A stretch of DNA of 64,000 bases, from the NCBI RefSeq assembly GCF_902196135.1, contig NZ_CABIKE010000002.1, positions 62,001 through 126,000 of the forward strand, written 5' to 3'. Below the pieces are notes generated by a model. The model did not search any database. It saw only the letters and a list, made by a program, of their open reading frames with translations, and was not told where the DNA came from. Shown here piece by piece: positions 36,759-45,982 of the stretch; positions within the stretch are counted from its first letter, which is position 1, and each line of letters begins with the position of its first letter. Made by a program: the position numbers and the translations under genes. Source of the DNA: Helicobacter suis (GTDB lineage Bacteria; Campylobacterota; Campylobacteria; Campylobacterales; Helicobacteraceae).

Positions 36759-38084
36759 ATGGCGTACCTCATTTTTTATAGTGTGTTCATCGTTTTTTTA
36801 GGTCTGACTAACTTGTATGTGTATAAAAGATTGCTCCAAAAAATGGTTTTACTCCAGTATGTGGGTGGATTAGCCGGGTTTATGGTATTGGGGCTTTTTA
36901 TTGCGCAGTTGGTGTTTTTATTTGCCAGTACCTCAAGCCGGCTGCATTTAGGCACATCTGCTTATAAAATTCTTTCTTTTTCCTACGCGCCTACCTATGT
37001 TCTATTTGGGATAACTCTACTATTTGAGTGTTTAAACATCGCCCTAGCTTTGATAGGCAAACCCCACAAAAGCCACTCCCCCTACCTCTCTTTTCTTTAC
37101 ACCTATGGCATCGTGTGTATTCTTATTTTTTTGCTTTTTATAGGCATTTACAAGGCTATCTTTAAAGCTAGCCAATTTAATTTAGATATTTCCTTGCTTG
37201 ATTATGTTAATGTTTTAGCATTTGCCGCGCTTGTTAGCCTTGCTTTAATGAATAAACAAGAAATTAAAAACCAATTTTACCCTCTCTTTGATTTAGCTTT
37301 TTTGGTTTTAGTGATCTATTTTAGTGCTATCATTGCCCATAACGCCCTTGAAATCCCCGCCATTAAAAAAGTCCAAGTTGGAATACCCGGGCTAAAACAA
37401 GACCTTAGAATCGCCATGTTAACAGATATGCATTTAGGCCCTAACTTGCATGAAAAATTCCTCAAAGAGATTATCCAAAAGGTTAATACCCAAAAAGTAG
37501 ATATGGTTGTGATTGTCGGGGATTTGGTAGACACTAACCCTAAAAACCTAGAAGGTTACATCTCTAAACTTGATGATTTAAAATCCACTTACGGGACATT
37601 TTATGCTGTGGGTAACCATGAATACTACCACGGCCTTTCCTCTGTACTAAATCTTTTAAAAACCCATACCCATATGAAAATTTTATTTAATAGCAGTGTA
37701 GATATGGGGCCTCTTAATATCGCCGGATTAGCCGATCTAGCAGGGCTTAGATGGGGAGGTGAGTACGCGCCCTCTTTGCCTAAAACTATTAAGCATTTGA
37801 ATAAAGATAAACCTAGTATTTTACTCACCCATGAGCCAAGAGCCGCCCTTATTTATGATTTAAAAGATTTTGATTTAGTTTTAAGCGGGCACACTCACGG
37901 GGGGCAGGTTTTCCCTTTTATGTTTTTAGCAAAGTGGCAGCAGGGATTTATCCACGGGCTTTATGCTTTAAGCGCTAAAACAAAAATCTATGTGAGTAGC
38001 GGGGTAGGTTTTTGGGGACCGGCAATGCGTGCTTTTGCTAAAAGTGAAATTGTAATTTTAAATCTTAAAAGAGAAAGTAAGTAA
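36759..38084 (+). CDS. membrane-anchored metallophosphoesterase
   Basis: A 441-residue protein with five N-terminal membrane helices (up to about residue 200) followed by a calcineurin-like phosphoesterase domain. The metal motifs are TDMHLG (DxH), VGDLVD (GD), AVGNHEYY (GNHE), LTHEP and SGHTHGGQ. This matches the YaeI/LpxG-type membrane phosphoesterases and, from memory, an H. pylori gene next to the orphan regulator hsrA. The domain faces the cytoplasm or periplasm depending on helix count; substrate unknown. It marks the right border of the prophage remnant and seems to lack a leader. Confidence 0.85.
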   Translation: MAYLIFYSVFIVFLGLTNLYVYKRLLQKMVLLQYVGGLAGFMVLGLFIAQLVFLFASTSSRLHLGTSAYKILSFSYAPTYVLFGITLLFECLNIALALIGKPHKSHSPYLSFLYTYGIVCILIFLLFIGIYKAIFKASQFNLDISLLDYVNVLAFAALVSLALMNKQEIKNQFYPLFDLAFLVLVIYFSAIIAHNALEIPAIKKVQVGIPGLKQDLRIAMLTDMHLGPNLHEKFLKEIIQKVNTQKVDMVVIVGDLVDTNPKNLEGYISKLDDLKSTYGTFYAVGNHEYYHGLSSVLNLLKTHTHMKILFNSSVDMGPLNIAGLADLAGLRWGGEYAPSLPKTIKHLNKDKPSILLTHEPRAALIYDLKDFDLVLSGHTHGGQVFPFMFLAKWQQGFIHGLYALSAKTKIYVSSGVGFWGPAMRAFAKSEIVILNLKRESK

Positions 38085-38095
38085 AGAATACGCAG

Positions 38096-38119
38096 TGCCC
38101 GGGGCGCAAACCCCGGGCA
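38096..38119. terminator. bidirectional hairpin terminator
   Basis: TGCCCGGGG pairs with CCCCGGGCA over nine bases around a CGCAAA loop. It lies between the convergent phosphoesterase (ends 38084) and porin (ends 38124) genes and is followed by ATTTA on one side. Confidence 0.75.
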
Positions 38120-38123
38120 TTTA

Positions 38124-38813
38124 CTAGAAGTTGATTACATAGTTCATGTAAACAGAGAAATTGCGTTTGAACATAACCGAATTGACATCGTGATCTACAA
38201 CCGCTTTATAGTAGTAATTTGTAACAAGAGGGATACGCAAGCCAAGTTCAAGCCCCTGATGTTTGGTGAAATTAGCCCTAAAACCAAGATTGATAGGGAG
38301 CTGAAAGTAGCTAGTATTCATTTGAGCGTTTGTACCTAGTTGGCGATTTAGCGTCATGTATCCGCTTTGTCCAGCAGCTAACCAGCTAGATCCTTCTAAG
38401 GCTATACCAGCAAAGAGACCGGCAGTTTTGACTCCGTCTTTGTCTTGATAGAAGTCATACAGAAAGTCCATCCCGCCGCCGTAGTTGAAGTTGGCTAGGT
38501 CTGTGCGCCCATTATAAAAAGTTCCATGTTGCCAAGCAAAGGTAGCATAGTAGCGCAAACCAAAGCGTTTAGTCTTACCAAAAAATTGTTTATAACCCAC
38601 TTGGGTATCTAGGCCATACATGTTCCCATAGAGGGTAGTGGCATTAGCATAACCACCTAGAGGGCTAGCACTACCGCCACTGTGGGCTCCACGCAACATA
38701 GTAGAATATTGGAAACCACCTTCCATATAAGCCCCGCTTTTTTCGGCACTAAGTGGGGTTAAACCTGCAAATGTTGAAAAAGCCATTGGGATTGCTAGAA
38801 AACGAAAACGCAT
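38124..38813 (-). CDS. outer membrane beta-barrel protein, Hop-like
   Basis: A 229-residue outer membrane protein with a signal peptide (cleavage near SAEKSG, about 23), a barrel rich in alternating aromatic strands, and the C-terminal signature of the Helicobacter Hop/Hof type: LPINLGFRANF...GLELGLRIPL..NYYY and a last residue Phe (NYVINF). It is much shorter than adhesin-type Hops. The promoter has an A8 tract (38853-38860) next to its -10. Probably a porin or small channel; ligand unknown. Confidence 0.88.
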   Translation of the reverse strand: MRFRFLAIPMAFSTFAGLTPLSAEKSGAYMEGGFQYSTMLRGAHSGGSASPLGGYANATTLYGNMYGLDTQVGYKQFFGKTKRFGLRYYATFAWQHGTFYNGRTDLANFNYGGGMDFLYDFYQDKDGVKTAGLFAGIALEGSSWLAAGQSGYMTLNRQLGTNAQMNTSYFQLPINLGFRANFTKHQGLELGLRIPLVTNYYYKAVVDHDVNSVMFKRNFSVYMNYVINF

Positions 38814-38844
38814 GAAAACTCCTTAAAATAATTTACAAGGCGAT

Positions 38845-38860
38845 ACTATAGCAAAAAAAA
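38845..38860 (-). promoter_or_regulatory. porin promoter with T8 tract in the spacer
   Basis: On the minus strand eight T (38860-38853), GC, then TATAGT (38850-38845) about 32 bases before the ATG. Length changes of the T run would alter the -35 to -10 spacing. Such tracts tune outer membrane protein genes in H. pylori (established for sabA). Confidence 0.5.
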
Positions 38861-38943
38861 TAATGATCAGAAACAATAAAGGGTTAATTTGGCCAAAAAC
38901 AGGCTAAAACATTTTAAATTTTAACTTTTGCTTAATTGTTATG

Positions 38944-38949
38944 TATAAT
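38944..38949 (+). promoter_or_regulatory. -10 box of the CxxCH chemoreceptor gene
   Basis: An extended -10, TATG-TATAAT (TATAAT 38944-38949), 23 bases before the start codon, giving a short leader of about 17 bases. Confidence 0.55.
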
Positions 38950-38972
38950 GTTGCCATTTATAAAGCGGGTTG

Positions 38973-40571
38973 ATGATGTTTAAAAGTATTAAGGCTAACT
39001 TGGCTGTTTATATTTCTCTTGCATCTTTACTTGTAGTGGGTGTTGTCTACTTTTCCTTGCATGCAGGTTATGAAAGACTTACCACTAGACAAAGTATAGC
39101 TTTTATTAAAGTGATTAACCAAGCCCTTGTTACTATGGTTAAAGAAGCGGCTTTAACAGGCGATTCTAACCAATTAACGCGCGTTGTCCATGATAGCCAA
39201 AGATTGCAAGGCGCGCATGTGAGTTTTATCCCTTCTCAAGAGGTGATTAAATTATTTGGTTTGAGTGCGCATTTTACTAGAGATGCAGAGATGTTGCGTA
39301 TTTTTAAAGATAAAACAAGCGCCCCTAAAATCCACTTTCTTGAGGAAAATAAAAAACACATTATTTTATTGCGCCAACCCTTCATCGCCGAAAAACTCTG
39401 TTTAAGTTGCCATGTTAACTCTAAACTAGGCGATGTGCTGGCTATTTTAAATGTCAAATTTGATTTAAGCAATATCCACGATCAAATACTAACCCACACT
39501 CTTAAAACTTTAGGTTTTATTTTAGGCATGCTTGCATTCATTGGCTTTATTTTATTAATCCTCTTTGAAAAGAATTTATTTGGACCCTTAGCGCGTTTAA
39601 AAGAAATGGCAAGCACCCTCACCCAGTCTAAAAAGGCAGATTTAACCCAAAGATTAGAAAGCAAACGATTAGATGAAGTGGGCAGTACAGCCCATTTTTT
39701 TAATCTCTTTATCCAAAAACTCCAAGAGATTATTAAAATCTCTAAAACAATTCTAAGCTCTAATATGGCCACTAGTGGCGCGATTGAAAAGGCGACAAAA
39801 ACCCTTAAATCCACAGAATCTAATGAAGATCAAATCATTAAAACCATGCGTAGCTTAAGCCATGATGTGGATTTAAACGCCACAACAACTTTACAACTAC
39901 TCCAACTAGCCACTGACAATATTAAAAAGGCCGATTCTTCTATGCTCACCTTTAGCCAAAGCATTAGCCAGCATGTCCAACTGGCTTTAGATGCGGCAAA
40001 GAATCAAGATAGCATTGCCAAAGAAGCCAAAGGTCTTACACATAGCGCGGCTGAAATTAAAAATGTACTTTCTATTATTGAAGAAATTGCTAATCAAACT
40101 AATTTATTAGCCCTTAATGCTGCCATTGAGGCCGCGCGGGCGGGCGAACACGGCAGAGGGTTTGCGGTGGTGGCTGATGAAGTGCGCAATCTAGCTAGCA
40201 AAACGCAAAAGTCTCTTGCAGAAATTACAAGTATGGTTAATGTGATCACCCAAAGCATTGGAGATATTGGGCTTAAAATCCAAAACATGGCTTTAGAATC
40301 TGAAGATCTTTCTAAACAAACTTCTGAGTTAAACACCCACATTAAAGCCGTCCAAGATGATTTGTCTATCTCTAATAAAACCGCTGGGGAGGCTATTAGC
40401 AGCAATGAGCAAATTGGACGCCAAATTAAAGAAATGGCCACAGCCACCCAAAACTTAGTTGACATGTTTTCTCAAATCAAACAACAACGGCTGAATTTAG
40501 AAAAGAATATCCAAGAAATGCTAGAACACAATAGCCACCTTAATCAAGAATTTTCTAAGTTTGAGGTGTAA
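38973..40571 (+). CDS. chemoreceptor with periplasmic CxxCH (haem c-type) sensor domain
   Basis: A methyl-accepting chemotaxis protein of 532 residues. A membrane helix (about 10-28) and a periplasmic domain (about 30-170) containing CLSCH (Cys143, Cys146, His147), a c-type haem attachment motif, are followed by a second membrane helix (about 178-200), a HAMP domain and the signalling tip around [19 protein letters not shown]. Such haem-bearing sensors suggest redox, oxygen or nitric oxide sensing (inference). It differs from the TlpA-C receptors I know from H. pylori. The start is one of TTG-ATG-ATG at 38970-38978. Followed directly by ung. Confidence 0.9.
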   Translation: MMFKSIKANLAVYISLASLLVVGVVYFSLHAGYERLTTRQSIAFIKVINQALVTMVKEAALTGDSNQLTRVVHDSQRLQGAHVSFIPSQEVIKLFGLSAHFTRDAEMLRIFKDKTSAPKIHFLEENKKHIILLRQPFIAEKLCLSCHVNSKLGDVLAILNVKFDLSNIHDQILTHTLKTLGFILGMLAFIGFILLILFEKNLFGPLARLKEMASTLTQSKKADLTQRLESKRLDEVGSTAHFFNLFIQKLQEIIKISKTILSSNMATSGAIEKATKTLKSTESNEDQIIKTMRSLSHDVDLNATTTLQLLQLATDNIKKADSSMLTFSQSISQHVQLALDAAKNQDSIAKEAKGLTHSAAEIKNVLSIIEEIANQTNLLALNAAIEAARAGEHGRGFAVVADEVRNLASKTQKSLAEITSMVNVITQSIGDIGLKIQNMALESEDLSKQTSELNTHIKAVQDDLSISNKTAGEAISSNEQIGRQIKEMATATQNLVDMFSQIKQQRLNLEKNIQEMLEHNSHLNQEFSKFEV

Positions 40572-41306
40572 ATGCTTTTCCACATTTTAGAGCGCCTACG
40601 ACAAAGTGCTTGGTTTGCCTTATTAGAACCTCTTAGTCAAAGCCCTTTTTTCTCTACTCTTAATCAAAATTACATGCAAAGCTTAAAAGAGGCGCACAAA
40701 AAAAACACGCGGGTTTTCCCCCCACTCACCCAAATTTTTAGGGCTTTTGAAGACACCCCTTTAGAAAAATTACACACCATTCTTTTAGGCCAAGACCCCT
40801 ATCATGGCACTTTTATGCACCAAAACCAAGAATACCCCCTAGCTTGCGGGCTAAGTTTTAGTGTGCCTAAAAATGCCCCTATTCCTCAGAGTTTACAAAA
40901 TATCTACAAAGAATTAAGCGCTAATTTGCAGATCAAACCTAGTTGTGGCGATCTAGCCCCGTGGGCACAACAAGGCGTGTTATTACTCAATGCCATTTTA
41001 AGCGTAGAAAAAAATAGAGCCAAATCCCATGCGGGTTTGGGCTGGGAATGCTTTACTGATGGAGTTTTAAAGCAAATTTCCCAACTAGAGCGCCCTCTAG
41101 TCTTTATTTTTTTAGGCAAGGTTGCACAGGAAAAAATCAAGCTTTTAACACCCAACCCTAAACACCTAATCATCACAGCCCCCCACCCAAGCCCTTTAGC
41201 CCAGCTGAGAAACTCTAGCTTTCTAGGGAGTCGTATTTTTAATCAAGCAGAGGATTTTTTAAAAGAACAAGGGGTGTTGATGGACTGGTCTTTACCATGC
41301 CACTGA
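40572..41306 (+). CDS. ung: uracil-DNA glycosylase
   Basis: Removes uracil from DNA. The 244-residue protein has the water-activating GQDPYHG (about 76-82), GVLLLNAILSVE and HPSPL near the C-terminus. The ATG immediately follows the TAA of the chemoreceptor, so translation is coupled. The 3' end overlaps the convergent LpoB-like gene by 15 bases. In H. pylori, ung neighbours plsC; here it has moved. Confidence 0.95.
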   Translation: MLFHILERLRQSAWFALLEPLSQSPFFSTLNQNYMQSLKEAHKKNTRVFPPLTQIFRAFEDTPLEKLHTILLGQDPYHGTFMHQNQEYPLACGLSFSVPKNAPIPQSLQNIYKELSANLQIKPSCGDLAPWAQQGVLLLNAILSVEKNRAKSHAGLGWECFTDGVLKQISQLERPLVFIFLGKVAQEKIKLLTPNPKHLIITAPHPSPLAQLRNSSFLGSRIFNQAEDFLKEQGVLMDWSLPCH

Positions 41307-41939
41307 TTTATTGCTACCTAATTTAGTGATAGGAAATTCATGACTCCAAACTTCTAGCCCGTTTTTGACGCTGGTGATACTAAGGATAAAGACATAGTCA
41401 ATCCGTTGTTTAGTAGAACTCACCCTAGCATTTCTTTGGATAATTTTACCACTCAAGGAAAGATCAGGGGCGCGTATTGTGCCTTTTTCTTGTGTAGTTT
41501 CTTGGTTAACTTCCTCATTGTCTCGGAGCTTACGGGCTTTAGCAATCATCTGATCGGTTGCACCCCCGCTACCGGCAACAAATCTAGTTACATAATATTT
41601 ATCCTTAACTTGCTCTTGCAAGGTTTGAATCACCATTTGGGTGAGTTGTTGTGGATCAAAATGCTGTTCGGTATCATTGATCACATCAGAAACCGCAATT
41701 ACCTTTTTACCTTGTAACCCTTGCATCTCTTTGCTAGCTAGCATGGATTGTACAGCCGTTTTAGCCGCGTATTCAATGTCTTGATAATCTAGTCCCGCTG
41801 TAACATATTTTTTAGATTCTTGATCGTGTTTGGAAACATAACTCACTTGTTGGCCACAACCGGCAAGTAGCAATGATCCAAGTACACAAGAAACCCATAT
41901 TTTAGGGCTGTGTATCCCTTTTAAAATCCACTCTTTCAT
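41292..41939 (-). CDS. LpoB-like lipoprotein (penicillin-binding protein activator family)
   Basis: A 215-residue lipoprotein with lipobox LAGC (Cys about 28) and a mature domain of the LpoB/FlgO-like fold: KKVIAVSDVINDTEQHFD, LTQMVIQTLQEQ, then APDLSLSGKII and DYVFILSITSVKNGLEVWSHEFPITK. LpoB stimulates PBP1B in E. coli; whether this one acts on PBP1A here is unknown. It lies downstream of the two Lpp20-family genes on the same strand. Confidence 0.82.
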   Translation of the reverse strand: MKEWILKGIHSPKIWVSCVLGSLLLAGCGQQVSYVSKHDQESKKYVTAGLDYQDIEYAAKTAVQSMLASKEMQGLQGKKVIAVSDVINDTEQHFDPQQLTQMVIQTLQEQVKDKYYVTRFVAGSGGATDQMIAKARKLRDNEEVNQETTQEKGTIRAPDLSLSGKIIQRNARVSSTKQRIDYVFILSITSVKNGLEVWSHEFPITKLGSNKSVAW

Positions 41940-42005
41940 GGTGTTATCCTTTCATTTTGCTTATTTAGATTTTAGTAGGTTTTTTCTTTAAAGGCCTTAT
42001 TTGCT

Positions 42006-42476
42006 TTAGTTCGTGCTCTCCTTTTGTAAGGGAGGTTGTGTAGCATTTTTAGCAGGTGGGTTTATTTTTTGTTCTGCTGGGGTCTGTTTTTGATTGTCAG
42101 GCGGAGTTACAATACCGGAGGGTTTTTTTTGCACAATAACCTTAACCTGTTTAGCGCTCTTAGAATCCATACCAAGCAAGACATAAACCCTATTAGAGTC
42201 TACCCATTTGGCTTTTAACAAACTTGGCAGTTGCACAGAAACTTTTTCCTTAGAATCAACCTTTTGATCCTTTAGTACAAAGTCTGCTAACTTATCTCTA
42301 GCCATAGTGCTAGCCATACTCATGGCATAATCCACATCCCCATCCAAAATATCCGCAGACCCGCAGGCTACGATATTCCCCTTACTAAGCTTTGCTACAC
42401 CAGAACATTGCTTAACCCACTTGGGCGCACCCGCTAAAACGCTTGCTAATAGCAGACCAAATACTACCCATCTCAT
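42006..42476 (-). CDS. Lpp20-family secreted protein
   Basis: A 156-residue protein with a signal peptide but no lipobox (cleavage near LAGAPKW), an Lpp20-type domain (APKWVKQCSG..., VDYAMSMASTMARDKLADFV, AKWVDSNRVYVLLGMD) and a Pro/Gln/Asn-rich tail. It follows lpp20 by two bases and resembles its paralogue downstream of lpp20 in H. pylori. Probably exported with Lpp20; function unknown. Confidence 0.82.
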   Translation of the reverse strand: MRWVVFGLLLASVLAGAPKWVKQCSGVAKLSKGNIVACGSADILDGDVDYAMSMASTMARDKLADFVLKDQKVDSKEKVSVQLPSLLKAKWVDSNRVYVLLGMDSKSAKQVKVIVQKKPSGIVTPPDNQKQTPAEQKINPPAKNATQPPLQKESTN

Positions 42477-42478
42477 GC

Positions 42479-42991
42479 CTATTTAGTAGAGTTTAACCCC
42501 AATTCTGATCGTACTTTGGAGATAACTCCCTTATCCAAGCCCACCAAAACCCACACGCGATCTTTACCAACCCATCTAGCTAACATCTTACTAGCCGTGA
42601 GTACGCGATCTACTTTTTCACTAACGGTACGGCTACTGGTCTCACTTAAGGCGTTATTACCTCTAGAAACCTGTTCTTGAACATCTTTCATGAGTTCTGC
42701 TTTAAGATTTGTGGCTAGATTAGCCCTAGCTTTAGCAGCGGCCATGTCAGTAGCATAATCTACATTGTTACCCACAATATCCTCTTCACCACGCCCTTTA
42801 AACGTGGCGCTATCCTCTTTGCTCTCCATTTTGATATGGTTTAAGTCCCCAGTAACCCATTTAGGAGCGTCTTTAGTTTCAGCGCGATACGCTTTATTTT
42901 TCTTACTCACCCCTGATTTAGGTTGACCGCACCCTACAATTGCCAACACACCTACTAAACTTCCTAGTAACACCCACTTCTTAAAAACCAT
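42479..42991 (-). CDS. lpp20: lipoprotein Lpp20
   Basis: Conserved Helicobacter surface lipoprotein and known antigen. 170 residues with lipobox IVGC (Cys about 21), then PKSGVSKKNKAY, APKWVTGDL, the NNVDYATDMAAAKARANLATNLK helix and SKMLARWVGKDRVWVLVGLDK, all closely matching H. pylori Lpp20. First gene of the lpp20 - Lpp20-like - LpoB-like run. Confidence 0.92.
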   Translation of the reverse strand: MVFKKWVLLGSLVGVLAIVGCGQPKSGVSKKNKAYRAETKDAPKWVTGDLNHIKMESKEDSATFKGRGEEDIVGNNVDYATDMAAAKARANLATNLKAELMKDVQEQVSRGNNALSETSSRTVSEKVDRVLTASKMLARWVGKDRVWVLVGLDKGVISKVRSELGLNSTK

Positions 42992-43046
42992 AAACGCTCC
43001 TTCAAAACAAAATCAAATTATTATACAACAAAAACCAAAATACACA

Positions 43047-43304
43047 CTAAGACAGCCTAAAAGGATTGTCTACAACCTTTTTACGATCCACGATATAGGG
43101 GATAAGTGCCATGTGCCTTGCACGCTTGATCGCCACCTCTACTCTTTCTTGCCACTTTTTGCTATTCCCCGTTAGCCGTCTTGGCATGATTTTATAGCGC
43201 TCAGAAAGCGAATGCCTGAGTAATTCTAAATCCTTATAGTCAATAAATTCAATCTTAGCTTCTGTGTATCTGCAGTAGCGCTTAGAATACTTTTTTCTTT
43301 CCAT
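43047..43304 (-). CDS. rpsR: 30S ribosomal protein S18
   Basis: 85 residues, basic, with the S18 signature [27 protein letters not shown] and [21 protein letters not shown]. Last gene of the long operon running from 53938 down; preceded by ssb by 17 bases. Confidence 0.97.
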   Translation of the reverse strand: MERKKYSKRYCRYTEAKIEFIDYKDLELLRHSLSERYKIMPRRLTGNSKKWQERVEVAIKRARHMALIPYIVDRKKVVDNPFRLS

Positions 43305-43321
43305 TCATTCTCCTTATAGTG

Positions 43322-43777
43322 TTAAAAAGGCAAGTCATCATCAACATTGATTTCAGGAATTTTTTCTTCCTGTCTTGGTTTAGAACTTGGCACAGGTTTA
43401 GCATACGCCTCATCTCTTTGTTGGCGGTATTCTGTATTGGGTTGTGTTGTATTTTTAGAATCTAACATCACAAGAGATTCAGCAGAAACGCTATGTTTAC
43501 TGCGCTTGTTGCCATATTGATCACTCCAGTTTTCAAGCTTTAAGCGCCCTTCAATTAAGACTTTTGATCCCTTGTGTAGATATTGGTTTGCCACCTCAGC
43601 GGTACGCCCAAATAAATCCACATCTATAAAGCAGGTTTCTTCTACCTTGCTCCCGTCTTGGCGTTTATAAACATGGTTAGTAGCAATGCCTACCTTGCCT
43701 ATCACTCCTCCATTTGGCAAATGGCGTATTTCTACATCGCGGGTAAAATGCCCAACAAGGACGATTTTATTATACAT
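43322..43777 (-). CDS. ssb: single-stranded DNA-binding protein
   Basis: Protects single-stranded DNA and recruits repair enzymes. 151 residues: N-terminal OB fold (MYNKIVLVGHFTRDVEIRHLPNG, SKVLIEGRLKLENW) and an acidic C-terminal tip, DDDLPF, that binds partners. Lies between rpsF and rpsR as in most bacteria. Confidence 0.97.
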   Translation of the reverse strand: MYNKIVLVGHFTRDVEIRHLPNGGVIGKVGIATNHVYKRQDGSKVEETCFIDVDLFGRTAEVANQYLHKGSKVLIEGRLKLENWSDQYGNKRSKHSVSAESLVMLDSKNTTQPNTEYRQQRDEAYAKPVPSSKPRQEEKIPEINVDDDLPF

Positions 43778-44185
43778 TTAAGACTCCACAGGGGGAATCT
43801 GTTGGGGCGGGGTTTCTTTATGGGGTTTTTCAAAACCAGCGTGTAGTAAGTTTTTAGAAGCACGATGCACTAAAGTTTGCCATGCTTTTTGTTCTTTCTT
43901 GCTCTCATATTTTAAAATCATGAAGCGCAAAATATCCTCATTGATACGATACAGCCTTTCTAGTTCTAAAACCACATCTGCATGGGCTGTAAAATAGATA
44001 ACAAAGTAGTACCCGCGCTTGTGCTTTTGGATTTCATAAGCTAAGTTTCTATGCCCCATATCCAAAGTATTAACCACTTCCCCCCCGCTTTTTGTGATCA
44101 CCTCTTGGTAAAATGCTAATTTATCTTTGATTTCCTCTTCTACTAAAGTGGGTTTGAGAATAAACATTGTCTCATAATGTTTCAA
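43778..44185 (-). CDS. rpsF: 30S ribosomal protein S6
   Basis: 135 residues with [35 protein letters not shown] and [12 protein letters not shown] typical of S6, and a Pro-rich tail. The start is a TTG at 44185 with a perfect AAAGGAG at 5 bases; the ATG 33 bases upstream gives a non-family N-terminus. Its stop directly abuts the ssb ATG. Confidence 0.95.
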   Translation of the reverse strand: MKHYETMFILKPTLVEEEIKDKLAFYQEVITKSGGEVVNTLDMGHRNLAYEIQKHKRGYYFVIYFTAHADVVLELERLYRINEDILRFMILKYESKKEQKAWQTLVHRASKNLLHAGFEKPHKETPPQQIPPVES

Positions 44186-44243
44186 AAAATCTCCTTTTGG
44201 GTAAGCCCTTTTTCTCATTAGAGCAAGGTTTTAATCCTCCATT

Positions 44244-45221
44244 TTAGCAAATATTATCTTGTATTTTGATTAAAAAATGCCAGCTTTCATTCCCTCCTTG
44301 CATACTAGCCACATACCACGCATTTAAATATACAAAAACCTGTTGGTAATTCATCACTTGTTGACACCGCTCTTTTAAAGTTTGTGTGATCGCCTGAGGG
44401 GGGTTGTAGCCTAGAATCTCCTTAGCATTGCTCGATCCTTTTTGCATATAGGCATAAAAACCAAAGAGCTGGTAAAAATAGCGTTGCAAGCCGCGTATGA
44501 GTTCGATCTCTTCAAACCCTTCTGCTAGCAAGCGCATAAAAGTTTCTAACACTTTAGAGGATCGTTTAAACAAAACCGCTAAAAGCTCTTCTAATTGTAT
44601 CCCCCCCACTCCATAAACATGGGTGTGTATATCGCTAAGCCCAATGGGTTTATCTAACAAGGCTAATTTCTCTAAATCCTGATAGATCAAGCGCACATCA
44701 TTATTTTGCACTTCTAATAACAAAGTAAGTGCTTCCATGCTAACTGACAAGTTTAAAGCCCGTGTTTTCTCTTGCAATAAGGCTAATCGTGTAGAGAGAT
44801 CTGGCATAAAAAAGCGTACTTCTATAACTTCTAATTTAGGGTGCTTAAACTGGGCGGCAAATTGTTTGAAATCTTGGGCGTATTCGCTCAGACTTTTTGC
44901 TCTGTAAAATTCTATGATCAAGGCATTTTGTAGGTGTTTGCTTAGCCTATCTAAAAGCATGCGAATTTCTTTAGCGGCTAGTTTTTTATCTAGCTTAAGC
45001 CACACCAAACTACCCCCACCAAATAAAGAATCTTGGCTGATATACTCTAAAACTTCTTCAAAACAATAATCTTTAAAATAAACCCGGTAAATCTGAACCT
45101 GTGGGGTGAGCTTAGCAATTTTATTAGCATAATATTCTATATAAAACTCCCATTCCCCATAAAGCAAAACAGCCCGCGGGATTTTGTGTTGTAAATAGGT
45201 CTCTAGTTCTTTTTGGTACAT
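44244..45221 (-). CDS. holA: DNA polymerase III delta subunit
   Basis: Clamp-loader subunit that opens the beta clamp. 325 residues with the family's N-terminal LLYGEWEFYIEYYANK, VWLKLDKKL and a middle AAA-like region, then C-terminal helices (GIQLEELLAVLFKRSSKVLE). The ATG lies 19 bases inside the end of the restriction gene, so its translation now depends on that gene's readthrough. Confidence 0.92.
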   Translation of the reverse strand: MYQKELETYLQHKIPRAVLLYGEWEFYIEYYANKIAKLTPQVQIYRVYFKDYCFEEVLEYISQDSLFGGGSLVWLKLDKKLAAKEIRMLLDRLSKHLQNALIIEFYRAKSLSEYAQDFKQFAAQFKHPKLEVIEVRFFMPDLSTRLALLQEKTRALNLSVSMEALTLLLEVQNNDVRLIYQDLEKLALLDKPIGLSDIHTHVYGVGGIQLEELLAVLFKRSSKVLETFMRLLAEGFEEIELIRGLQRYFYQLFGFYAYMQKGSSNAKEILGYNPPQAITQTLKERCQQVMNYQQVFVYLNAWYVASMQGGNESWHFLIKIQDNIC

Positions 45222-45982
45222 AAGATTACTTTTAAAATTTCTAACACATCGTGCTTGTGGTTGGCACTCAAGATACCAAAAATCTTCATGGTTTCTAGTA
45301 AAAAATATTTGTCCTGATCTGTTAAGAGTAGGTAAGCATGCTCTTTAGGCTGGGCTGTTCTTCCTAAAAGAAAAGGCATACCGGGTGCGGGTTGTAGCCT
45401 TTCAAGGGACAAGCAGATATAGAGCATGGGCTGCACACCTACTGCCCGCTGTTTTTCTTTCACCACAATCTCTACTAAAATACCCAAAGAATCAAAGGGG
45501 TAGACTAAAAGAGGGTACCCCACTTCAAAGCGGTAAAACAACCTCTCTAAAATTTTTATAGGCTGAATGTAGTAGGGATAGGGATACATTCTAAAGTTCT
45601 GTTCTATAAAAAATCCCTCCTGAATCTCTTCTATGGTTGTAAGTAGTTCTTCAATTTCCTCCTTTGTGATAAGTCCCCACTGAACAAAATAATAAAGATA
45701 TTCGCTCAACTCATAAAGAGCTTTGTACTTGCCATTTGCCCCTCCAAACTCTGTGTTAGGGAGTGTACTGAGGTTTAATTTTTCTAAATTGCTTTTATCC
45801 ACATCATAACCAATCTGCCACTCTACATAGTGTTTTAAAGAGAAAGGGATTTGTCTTGTAGGCGTGGGTAACCCATATCCAGTAAAATTATTACGAATTT
45901 TAACTCTTATCTTGCCGCTTTGGCTTGTAAGGGGGATCGGTACTTTAATGATTTTGTTTGTCTCATCTACTTCAATTCTCAT
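45203..45982 (-). CDS. candidate R.PabI-family restriction DNA glycosylase
   Basis: A 259-residue protein coupled behind an adenine methyltransferase gene (11-base overlap, AGGAG site), so almost certainly the restriction partner. It has no PD-(D/E)xK or HNH motif that I can see. Instead it shows an Arg-rich GKIRVKIR stretch (Arg26, Arg30), Glu54 and Tyr59 five residues apart in HYVEWQIGY, and His242/Asp245 three apart (HKHD) near the C-terminus. From memory, R.PabI uses Arg32, Glu63, Tyr68, His211 and Asp214 with the same Glu-Tyr and His-Asp spacing and end distance. R.PabI excises adenine from GTAC. Family assignment is inference from this pattern. Confidence 0.62.
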   Translation of the reverse strand: MRIEVDETNKIIKVPIPLTSQSGKIRVKIRNNFTGYGLPTPTRQIPFSLKHYVEWQIGYDVDKSNLEKLNLSTLPNTEFGGANGKYKALYELSEYLYYFVQWGLITKEEIEELLTTIEEIQEGFFIEQNFRMYPYPYYIQPIKILERLFYRFEVGYPLLVYPFDSLGILVEIVVKEKQRAVGVQPMLYICLSLERLQPAPGMPFLLGRTAQPKEHAYLLLTDQDKYFLLETMKIFGILSANHKHDVLEILKVILCTKKN

